DNA of 17,097 nucleotides from Bacteroidales bacterium (lineage in GTDB: Bacteria > Bacteroidota > Bacteroidia > Bacteroidales > UBA4417): positions 1 through 17,097 of the forward strand of contig JADJGZ010000034.1 of the NCBI GenBank assembly GCA_016707785.1, given 5' to 3'. Made by a program: the position numbers and the translations under genes. Positions within the stretch are counted from its first letter, which is position 1. Each line of letters begins with the position of its first letter. Positions 1 to 5,919 of the stretch are shown here, piece by piece. The notes under the pieces were generated by a model. That model did not search any database, was not told the origin of the DNA, and saw only the letters and a list, made by a program, of their open reading frames with translations.

Positions 1-50
1 AGAAGGATACAGATCAATCTTCCGGTATTTCAATGAATGGCAGATGGAGA

Positions 51-126
51 TAACCCCTATAGGTTATATAACAATTTTATAACTCTTATAGGTTATAACA
101 ATAAAGTATTACCTATTGGAGTTATA
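51..126. promoter_or_regulatory. Three-copy operator-like repeat upstream of the SatD operon
   Basis: Three related words lie in 76 bp: CCCTATAGGTTATA (55-68), TCTTATAGGTTATA (84-97) and ACCTATTGGAGTTATA (111-126). The first is a near-palindrome centred on CTATAG with AACC/GGTT arms. Around the second, TATAAC (78-83) and GTTATA (92-97) form an inverted pair. The copy spacing is about 27-29 bp, not exactly whole helical turns. Such a cluster just before a gene encoding an HTH protein suggests binding sites for that protein, that is, autoregulation. The repeats are visible in the sequence; the regulator is inferred. Confidence 0.55.
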
Positions 127-146
127 AATTAAAATAAAGATATTTG
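115..146 (+). promoter_or_regulatory. Candidate Bacteroidota-type promoter of the SatD operon
   Basis: ATTG at 115-118 and GATATTTG at 139-146 are separated by 20 bp and each is one mismatch from the Bacteroidota -33 TTTG and -7 TAnnTTTG elements. The third operator-like repeat covers the -33 element, so a protein bound there would block the promoter. This is a pattern match only; other AT-rich positions could serve. Confidence 0.35.
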
Positions 147-176
147 TAGTAAAACAAGTACATAAAAAGGGATAAG

Positions 177-863
177 ATGCTATTACATGCAGTGGTTACA
201 GGCGACCTGGTTAAATCGCGAAAGATATCAGCAACTGATATTCAACCTGTTATTGAGTCGTTAAAAAAAACATTCAATATTATAAATGAAAATTTGCTGG
301 CAGGGGAAGGCAATTTCCAGATATATCGGGGTGACAGTTTTCAGGCATTTGTCCCAAAACCCGAGCTGGCCCTATCAGTGGCTATTATTTTCCGTGCCGG
401 CCTTCGAATGTATGAGCCCTCATCATTAAGTTCAGCAAAAAGCAAAAATGGAAAAACGATCTTGCATTCCTATACTGATGCAAGGGTTGGTATTGGAATT
501 GGTGATGTAAGTTACAAGGCTCAAAAGGCTACAGAATCGCAGGGTGAAGCATTTGTCAATTCCGGCAAAGCATTTGATGGCATGATCAACAGGAATGATT
601 GCCTTGCAATAACTACACCCTGGAACGAAACGAATGAGGAACTGGATGTTACCTGCAAGATGGCAGATGCCCTAATAAAAAAATGGACAGCTTCAACGGC
701 AGAAGCTGTCTACCATCATTTACTTTACGGGAAAAATCAAAAGGAACTTGCGGCCCAGTTTGCGATCACACAGCCTGGTGTGCATAAAAGACTCATGGTA
801 TATGGTAATATGGATAGTATGGAAGCCTTTATTAACCGCTTCCAGAAACTAATAATTAAGTAA
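177..863 (+). CDS. SatD family protein: cyclase-like domain with C-terminal HTH
   Basis: Recognised as SatD family (named from a Streptococcus mutans acid-tolerance locus; molecular function not established). The N-terminal domain has VTGDLVKSR (residues 7-15), YRGDSFQ (50-56) and ARVGIGIGD (102-110), followed by QGEAFVN (122-128). This order of a first Asp, a second GD and a GIxxG strand followed by G-x-x-x-N resembles class III nucleotidyl cyclases and GGDEF-fold enzymes, although the family is not known to make cyclic nucleotides. Residues about 183-206 (YGKNQKELAAQFAITQPGVH) look like a helix-turn-helix. No signal peptide or membrane segment is seen, so it is probably cytoplasmic. An AAGG-containing stretch precedes the ATG at 177. 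The DUF3307 gene starts 3 bp after the stop, so the two are probably co-transcribed. Repeats upstream suggest autoregulation. Family assignment is fairly firm; the cyclase resemblance is inference. Confidence 0.85.
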   Translation: MLLHAVVTGDLVKSRKISATDIQPVIESLKKTFNIINENLLAGEGNFQIYRGDSFQAFVPKPELALSVAIIFRAGLRMYEPSSLSSAKSKNGKTILHSYTDARVGIGIGDVSYKAQKATESQGEAFVNSGKAFDGMINRNDCLAITTPWNETNEELDVTCKMADALIKKWTASTAEAVYHHLLYGKNQKELAAQFAITQPGVHKRLMVYGNMDSMEAFINRFQKLIIK

Positions 864-866
864 AAA

Positions 867-1610
867 ATGGAGTTATCAAACATTGAGTTATTATTGAGAA
901 TATTTGTTGCACATTTTCTGTCCGATTTCGTATTTCAACCCACCTCCTGGGCACAGAAAAAAGACAGCAAAGGGTTAAAATCAACAGCTTTCTGGTATCA
1001 TATATCAGTTACTCTTGGTGTTTTGGCAATCATGCTGGGCGATTTTCATCTGTGGCCGGTATTTCTGCTGGTTGGTACCGGCCATATCATTACTGACGCA
1101 GTAAAACCATTGATTCGTCAAAATACTATCTGGTTGTTTTTAGCCGACCAATTCTTTCATCTGTTAATTATTACCATTGTCTGGTTAGGTTTTACCCATC
1201 AATTCCGGATTTTCTGGCTTCAGCTTTCTGAAATGGCAACCCTACATAAAAACTGGTGGATGATACTCTTTTACATTTTACTTAGTATGCCGGCATCGGT
1301 TGCCATCGGTAAAATGACCCAAAAATGGAATGATGAACTGGAAAATGAATCAACATTAACCGGGAATAAAGGCCTGAAAGATGCCGGGAAATGGATCGGT
1401 ATTCTCGAAAGGGTATTGGTGTTTACTTTCATTGTGATCAATCAGTTTAGTGCGATAGGCTTTCTGATAGCAGCAAAATCGGTTTTTCGCTTCGGGGATC
1501 TCAGTAAATCATCGGATCATAAGAAAACAGAATACATTATCATTGGTACTTTATTAAGCTTTTCCTGTGCAATAGCAGCAGGTTTAATATTCAAAATGAT
1601 CATTATCTGA
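867..1610 (+). CDS. DUF3307 domain-containing polytopic membrane protein
   Basis: A 247-residue protein with about seven hydrophobic segments, recognised as DUF3307, which commonly sits next to SatD-type genes. Polar residues recur in or next to the membrane segments: H16-xxx-D20-xxx-Q24, H45, H73-xxx-D77-xx-K80 and D94-Q95-xx-H98. A concentration of His/Asp pairs at membrane positions is typical of intramembrane metal sites, which suggests an enzyme rather than a simple channel, but no reaction is known to me. Residues 120-220 hold further membrane spans and a polar loop (about 150-175). The start ATG at 867 follows the SatD stop (863) by 3 bp, implying translational coupling. A CCCGG/CCGGG hairpin (1633-1650) lies 22 bp downstream but lacks a T-run, so I do not call it a terminator. 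Confidence 0.85.
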   Translation: MELSNIELLLRIFVAHFLSDFVFQPTSWAQKKDSKGLKSTAFWYHISVTLGVLAIMLGDFHLWPVFLLVGTGHIITDAVKPLIRQNTIWLFLADQFFHLLIITIVWLGFTHQFRIFWLQLSEMATLHKNWWMILFYILLSMPASVAIGKMTQKWNDELENESTLTGNKGLKDAGKWIGILERVLVFTFIVINQFSAIGFLIAAKSVFRFGDLSKSSDHKKTEYIIIGTLLSFSCAIAAGLIFKMIII

Positions 1611-1852
1611 TATGACGTTTTTTACCGGTTCGCCCGGAAATAGTGCCGGGAAGTTCATAATTGCAGGCTGGTTGGAGTCAGTGGCTTAAGGCTAAACTGC
1701 GGATCTATAAACAATGAAATCAAAATACAATCAATTACACTAACCTTGAATACTGATATTCAGTAATAGTTTTTTGAAGCGTCCTGATATTAGTCGCCAA
1801 ATATTTTTTTTGATTATTATTATTTATTTATCGTTTATCAATAAATATTTAT

Positions 1853-1860
1853 TATTTTTG
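1853..1860 (+). promoter_or_regulatory. Candidate -7 element (TATTTTTG) before the DUF2975 gene
   Basis: TATTTTTG matches the Bacteroidota -7 consensus TAnnTTTG exactly and lies 26 bp before the ATG at 1887. No clear -33 TTTG stands at the usual distance; TTTA at 1834-1837 is the nearest candidate. The surrounding DNA (1800-1860) is almost entirely A/T, which raises the chance of a false match. Confidence 0.4.
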
Positions 1861-1886
1861 TCGCCTAATCTTAAAACATTATCCCT

Positions 1887-2423
1887 ATGGCTAAAACTAA
1901 CAAATTCATATTTATTGTGCTACATATAGTTGCCTGGCTCATTTTCGTTGGCTTATCTATTGAAGCCGGAGGATTGATTGTAAATTTTATTTACAGCCTG
2001 TTCAAACCCGAAGTCATCAAACACCTCTACCAGAAGCTGGACTTAAGTGAGATGTACCAACGCAGTGAGGGGGCCTATTACAGTATTTACAGCCTTATCC
2101 TGGTCATCTCATTTTTGAAGGCATACCTGTTTTATATTGTCATCATGCTCCTGCTTAAACTTGATTTGGCGAAACCCTTCAGTAACTACGTTTCAAAACA
2201 GATCTCCCTTTTAAGTTATTATACCCTTTCCATCGGGCTCATCAGTTACATCGCCCGTCAATTCTCAAGTCAATTGGAGCATCGGGGCTTTGAAATCGAT
2301 ATCTTAAACCAGTTCTGGGCCGATAGCCAGGCGTTTATCTTAATGGCTGCAGTGATCTATGTTATTGCAACCATTTTCGCAAAGGGAGTTGAACTACAGA
2401 ATGAAAACGATTTAACCGTATAA
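1887..2423 (+). CDS. DUF2975 domain membrane protein
   Basis: A 178-residue protein with four hydrophobic helices at about 8-30, 66-90, 108-125 and 148-166. The family hallmarks are LAKPFS (94-99) after the second helix and the C-terminal FAKGVELQNENDLTV stretch (164-178), which fit DUF2975. The family has no established function; it is very often encoded beside a small YozG-like XRE regulator, as here, where the regulator starts 3 bp after this stop. This pairing suggests a membrane sensor or effector controlled with, or acting through, its HTH partner. The start at 1887 gives the expected N-terminal helix and total length, and a TATTTTTG element lies 26 bp upstream. Confidence 0.85.
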   Translation: MAKTNKFIFIVLHIVAWLIFVGLSIEAGGLIVNFIYSLFKPEVIKHLYQKLDLSEMYQRSEGAYYSIYSLILVISFLKAYLFYIVIMLLLKLDLAKPFSNYVSKQISLLSYYTLSIGLISYIARQFSSQLEHRGFEIDILNQFWADSQAFILMAAVIYVIATIFAKGVELQNENDLTV

Positions 2424-2426
2424 GCC

Positions 2427-2648
2427 ATGTCAATCATTGTAAATTTGGATGTGATGATGGCAAAGCGGAAGATCTCCCTGAATGAACTTTCGGAAAGGGT
2501 TGACCTGACATTATCGAATCTATCCATCTTAAAAACCGGAAAGGCAAAAGCCATTCGTTTTACTACCCTGGATGCTATTTGCAAAGCCCTCGACTGCCAA
2601 CCGGGTGACATCCTGGAGTATGTTCACGAGGAAAAAATCACACCCTAG
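2427..2648 (+). CDS. Small XRE-family HTH regulator (YozG-like)
   Basis: A 73-residue protein that is essentially one Cro/CI-type helix-turn-helix domain: MAKRKISLNELSERV (11-25) forms helices 1-2, LTLSNLSILKTGKA (27-40) spans the recognition helix, and FTTLDAICKALDCQPGDILEY (45-65) is the typical last part of the fold. It matches the small regulators that accompany DUF2975 proteins. The start lies 3 bp beyond the DUF2975 stop, so both are on one transcript. It is cytoplasmic and likely regulates its own operon; the target is not visible. Confidence 0.88.
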   Translation: MSIIVNLDVMMAKRKISLNELSERVDLTLSNLSILKTGKAKAIRFTTLDAICKALDCQPGDILEYVHEEKITP

Positions 2649-2866
2649 TTTTTCCTTTCTGCAGCATGATTCTTAGAAACCTGTCGGATGACCGGAATAT
2701 TAGTTTCCTGATATGGAAATATGTCAGGCAAGGAGATCATTGATATTTTGATTTGATCTGATTCCCATCCTTAATAATGCACTCTTCAAGGTGACAAGCA
2801 TAGTAACACCTTTGTGCAAAAAAACACATCTAAATATCAAAGAAAGGATTTATTTTTTGTATCAGG

Positions 2867-3556
2867 TTAGTCCATGATACATCTCACTGATAGTCCGTCT
2901 TTAGGACTATAGCAGGCACGATTAACATAATTCTCATTAAACATTAATTGCCTTGGGAAATCGCCTGTGGTTGTAGCAACAATAATATCAGTCCAAAAAT
3001 ACGCACTACTGCCAATTTCAGCGAATGATGCATCTCCCGGATTTCGTTTTCCCCCGGGAAGAGCTGTGAATCCCGTGCTATTAGTGGCTCCAGCGTTGGT
3101 TGGCTTCCAATGTTCTGTTCCTTGCTCCCTCAGTTTATACCCTCCTTCAAAATCTAAAAATGATACCAGGGTACGCCATTCGTCCTCGGTTGGAGTATGC
3201 CATCCCTGGGGACAAAGGCCTCGCGGATCTTTTGCTGCATACAGATTGTATAAACAACCATATATAGGAATGTTGTTTGTATCGTTATTGTAACAACACC
3301 ATGCACCACTCTCACTATAGAACCAGTCACTATCTTTTAGAATAGGCTCCACTGGATCTCCATTACGGTAATGAGTAACCTTCAGGTTTTGTTTCAACCA
3401 AACCTGAGTACCAATATGGATTGTATCGTACTTGTTTCCATCGATATCTATTACTTTGAATACCTGAGGATCATCAGTGCTGGATTTTTCACAGCCAATG
3501 AGAAAAAGAAAAATAGCTGCAAGACAAAAAAAGTGAATAAAAGAGAATTTTTTCAT
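2867..3556 (-). CDS. FISUMP-domain (fib_succ_major) lipoprotein
   Basis: A 229-residue predicted lipoprotein: a basic N-terminus, hydrophobic stretch 9-20 and lipobox L19-I20-G21-C22. The mature part carries the hallmarks of the Fibrobacter succinogenes major paralogous domain: GTQVWLKQNLKVTHYRNGD (49-67), YGCLYNLYAA (99-108), LCPQGWHTPTEDEW (114-127), PGGKRNP (167-173) with SSAYFWT (183-189), and GLSVRCI (221-227). The domain is widespread in secreted Bacteroidota and Fibrobacter proteins and has a C-type-lectin-like fold feel, but no proven activity. Three cysteines in the CC/C region (87, 88, 101) could form disulfides in the periplasm. It stands alone on the minus strand between plus-strand genes; expression signals are not clear. 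Confidence 0.9.
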   Translation of the reverse strand: MKKFSFIHFFCLAAIFLFLIGCEKSSTDDPQVFKVIDIDGNKYDTIHIGTQVWLKQNLKVTHYRNGDPVEPILKDSDWFYSESGAWCCYNNDTNNIPIYGCLYNLYAAKDPRGLCPQGWHTPTEDEWRTLVSFLDFEGGYKLREQGTEHWKPTNAGATNSTGFTALPGGKRNPGDASFAEIGSSAYFWTDIIVATTTGDFPRQLMFNENYVNRACYSPKDGLSVRCIMD

Positions 3557-3844
3557 GGAATATTTAGATTAATGGGGTTTCTATACATTGAATTGTGAAA
3601 GATATAAAAATATGATATTTCTAACATTAAAATATTCTTAGCCTTAAATCCACTCTACTGACAACATATGCAGACTGGACTGATCAACTGCAGTTCTTAT
3701 GAAAGATAGCGCCTGTTATTATTTTGAATAACCTATTATTTCTCAACTTTTGCCAACATTATAACCTGGGTAATACGCACTTCCGGAACTTTTCTTACTC
3801 AGCTTTGTTTCTCAATATCATAAGTTATATTTCACGCTCTGTAT
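3557..3844. other. Divergent intergenic region
   Basis: This spacer separates the minus-strand FISUMP gene from the plus-strand hydrolase and must hold both promoters. On the minus strand TATCTTTC (about 3600-3610) is one mismatch from TAnnTTTG. A perfect 10-bp palindrome AACTGCAGTT lies at 3686-3695. Nothing else structured was found, and neither site is strong enough to assign. Confidence 0.3.
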
Positions 3845-5173
3845 ATGCAAAAGAAAATCATCATCCTAACCATCCCCGGCATTGGAACCCAGAAAGAGGG
3901 ATATGCTGAGAAACTTAAGAGCGGTATTCAGTTCTATGCTGAAGATACCAACCTGGATGGAAACTTCGAACTCATTGAATGCCGTCCCTTTGCTCATACG
4001 CATATTGATGAGAACCAGATGGATATGTACAACCGGATGGAGGAGATTCATGACCTTGGCGGGGTACTAGGTCTCAGGAAATTCGTCATGCAAGCCTTTG
4101 GTGATGCCGTTACTTTTGAGAGAAACCCGATGCATCCAAATAGTGTCTATCGGAATATTCATCACTTCCTGAAAGAAACCATTGAAGAAGCCAACCGCAT
4201 TAAGAAATCCTATGATGATGCCATACTGGTGGTTGTCTGCTCCTCCATGGGAGCGCACGTGCTGTCAAGCTATATCTGGGATGCCGACCATCACCAGGGT
4301 ATCTTCGAAAGGGAGCATGCAAATGCTGAAAATAACCTTGAGAACCTGCGATACATGGTAACTGTTGGCTGCAATATTCCTCTTTTCGTTTCAGGCTATC
4401 CAGAAAACCAAATTATTCCTTTTAAAGTGCGAAATCCCCGGTTTGAATGGGATAATTATTTTGACAAAAATGATGTTTTAGGATGGCCATTGCAGCCTCT
4501 GAGTGCCGGTTACCAGACAATGGTTCGGGATCATGAGATCAATACCGGCTTATCTGTTGGGTCGCATGTAAGATACCTCGGGCATAAAAACTTTACGAAA
4601 CCTTTTACTGAGAAACTCATCAAGCTTACAGAGGATCTTCACTGTGGTTTTATTCCTTTTTTTTTTTCTGAGGTTTTTTGGTTTTTTTCTTTTTTTTACT
4701 TTTTGTTGGGTCCCTTTTTCTGTTTGTGTTCCCTCTGTCGGTTTTTCCCCCTCAAATTCCTCCCCCCCCTAAATAACAAAAAACAATTCCAATTCCCTTC
4801 CTTTCTTCAAAGTGTTTTCTCTTTCCCTTTTTTCTTTTTTCCTCTTTTCGCTTCGGGGGCCTTAGTTTCCCCCCCCGCTTCCCTTTCCTTTTTTATTGGT
4901 CCCCGCCTGTTGGTCGGGTTTTTTTTCCCCCCCCCCCGGTCCCCGTACTTACCTTTCTTTCCCCTCCCCCCTCCCCCTTCTTTGAAGAGACAAATCGGCC
5001 TAGGTTTCTCTTTGGGGTTTCCCCCCCTTACCTATCTTTCTTTCTTTTCTCTTAAACCCCCCCCGTTACTCTCTTGGGGGCCTTGGTTTCTCCCTTTTTT
5101 TTTTCCCCCCCCCCCCAACCCCTTTTTTAAAATGGGCCAGTTTCCTCTTTTTTCTTTTAGGGCGGTTTCCTAA
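3845..5173 (+). CDS. Serine alpha/beta hydrolase; C-terminal part of the frame is spurious
   Basis: Residues 1-265 form a coherent alpha/beta hydrolase of a lipase-like family: strand IIILTIPGIGTQ (5-16), nucleophile elbow C132-S133-S134-M135-G136 (Cys replaces the first Gly of GxSxG), putative acid D210 in NDVLGWPL, and putative base H241 in SHVRYL, with FTKPF (250-254) near the end. Related proteins end shortly after this FTKP segment, so the natural stop should lie near base 4640-4660. Instead the frame runs on for about 175 residues of Phe/Pro/Ser-rich nonsense encoded by the homopolymer-rich tract from about 4650, and stops by chance at 5173. The true 3' end cannot be read here. No signal peptide is seen, suggesting a cytoplasmic enzyme acting on an ester or amide substrate that I cannot name. 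Start ATG 3845 puts the first beta strand right at the N-terminus, as is usual. Confidence 0.72.
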   Translation: MQKKIIILTIPGIGTQKEGYAEKLKSGIQFYAEDTNLDGNFELIECRPFAHTHIDENQMDMYNRMEEIHDLGGVLGLRKFVMQAFGDAVTFERNPMHPNSVYRNIHHFLKETIEEANRIKKSYDDAILVVVCSSMGAHVLSSYIWDADHHQGIFEREHANAENNLENLRYMVTVGCNIPLFVSGYPENQIIPFKVRNPRFEWDNYFDKNDVLGWPLQPLSAGYQTMVRDHEINTGLSVGSHVRYLGHKNFTKPFTEKLIKLTEDLHCGFIPFFFSEVFWFFSFFYFLLGPFFCLCSLCRFFPLKFLPPLNNKKQFQFPSFLQSVFSFPFFFFPLFASGALVSPPASLSFFIGPRLLVGFFFPPPRSPYLPFFPLPPPPSLKRQIGLGFSLGFPPLTYLSFFSLKPPPLLSWGPWFLPFFFPPPPNPFFKMGQFPLFSFRAVS

Positions 5174-5481
5174 AAACTTTCCCGGCCCCTTTTTTTTTCT
5201 GTTGTTTTCTTTCTTCCCTTTCCCCCCTTTTTTTTTAAGAACTTCCAAATTCTTCTTTTTGGGTGCCCTCTTCCTCGCCTTCTGTTTGGTTTTGGTCGTA
5301 GGGCGGTGTGTTCCCTTTCCCCCTTTTCCCTTCCCCACTTTTCCCAAAAGTTTCTTTCCCGTTTGGGTCTGGGCCGGTGTTTCCCCCCCCCCCTCCCCCC
5401 CCCCCCCCTCCCCTTGTCCCCCGGGGGGGGTTTAGGGGCCCCCCCCTGTGTCCGTTTTTTCCGGGGGGCCGGGGGGGCGGT
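4650..5481. other. Homopolymer-rich pyrimidine tract, probable sequence/assembly artefact
   Basis: About 830 bp made almost wholly of runs of T and C, with G runs and very few A, unlike anything else in the window. The change on the left is gradual (normal coding sequence to about 4640, then lengthening T runs), and on the right normal sequence returns at about 5482. Frames through it give only low-complexity Phe/Pro/Ser or Lys/Gly/Arg proteins on either strand. The pattern resembles the poor-quality tail of reads where runs are over-called. A genuine polypurine/polypyrimidine tract is possible but less likely. No real gene can be supported inside it. Confidence 0.8.
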
Positions 5482-5565
5482 AGAATATTTCGGCTTATTG
5501 ATTTTGTACACGATTGAATTGTGCATAATTACAAATCTATCAGTTTCCATCCGCGTAACAATCCG

Positions 5566-5581
5566 TCCGCCAGCCGGCGGA
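5566..5581. repeat. REP-like hairpin TCCGCC-AGCC-GGCGGA
   Basis: A 6-bp perfect stem (5566-5571 with 5576-5581) and a 4-base loop, GC-rich in an otherwise mixed spacer. A near-identical hairpin, TCCACC-ATCT-GGCGGA, occurs at 13562-13577 in the other repeat-dense spacer, which suggests a dispersed extragenic palindrome family. Confidence 0.5.
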
Positions 5582-5615
5582 TTCGCGTTCCATTTGCCGA
5601 GCCTGTTTGAGTGAG

Positions 5616-5699
5616 GAGTGCTGGGTGCTGAGTGCTGGGTGCTGGGTGCTGAGTGCTGAGTGCTGGGTGCTGGGTGCTGGGTGCTGAGTGCTGGGTGCT
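5616..5699. repeat. 12-unit heptamer tandem array (GRGTGCT)n
   Basis: Twelve uninterrupted 7-bp units, each GAGTGCT or GGGTGCT, occupy exactly 84 bp. Reading the second base only, the order is A G A G G A A G G G A G, so two variants of one word alternate irregularly while the rest is invariant. The same word recurs at 13010-13037, 13256-13269 and 13492-13512. The array is immediately followed by a GAGCC/GGCTC hairpin. Confidence 0.9.
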
Positions 5700-5701
5700 G
5701 G

Positions 5702-5714
5702 GAGCCTTCGGCTC
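5702..5714. repeat. GAGCC-TTC-GGCTC hairpin closing the heptamer array
   Basis: A 5-bp perfect GC-rich stem with a TTC loop, 2 bp after the last heptamer. The same module (GAGCC-TTT-GGCTC) closes the array at 13492-13512, and decayed forms follow the other two arrays, so array and hairpin travel together. There is no T-run directly after it, so it is not a standard terminator. Confidence 0.55.
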
Positions 5715-5741
5715 TGAGTGATGGGGATTCAGTATTTAGGG

Positions 5742-5868
5742 TTTTTCATTTTTCATTTTTCATTTTTCATTTTTCATTTTTCATTTTTCATTTTTCATTT
5801 TCATGCTTATTTTCATTTTCATTTTGGATTTTACATTTTGCATTTCCCATTTTACATTTTCCCTTAAC
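5742..5868. repeat. TTTTTCA heptamer array decaying into CATTTT-rich DNA
   Basis: Eight exact 7-bp units TTTTTCA run from 5742 to 5797; from there to about 5868 the DNA continues as imperfect CATTTT/CATTTTC words. The array ends about 50 bp before the ATG at 5920, so any promoter of that operon must lie in or beside it. Reading frames through it are repetitive and are not genes. Confidence 0.88.
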
Positions 5869-5919
5869 TTTACTCCATAATCCCACACTTCTCTTCTATT
5901 CAATTATTCCAACCTTTCA

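Noticed and set aside
2..82. Possible C-terminal tail of an upstream gene, open in the second frame to a TAA at 80-82
   Set aside because: About 26 residues with no recognisable motif; two other frames also stop within 55 bp, and the frame would run through the first operator-like repeat. Not decidable.
1633..1650. CCCGG/CCGGG hairpin after the DUF3307 gene
   Set aside because: Five-base stem, eight-base loop and no T-run, so not a convincing terminator.
2803..2815. ACACCTTTG promoter-like word on the plus strand
   Set aside because: It is followed only by the antisense side of the FISUMP gene, and no -33 element or RNA structure was found.
5066..5614. Several overlapping frames with Lys/Gly/Arg-rich or Phe/Pro-rich products on both strands
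   Set aside because: They lie mostly in the homopolymer-rich tract and have no domain, start signal or plausible composition.
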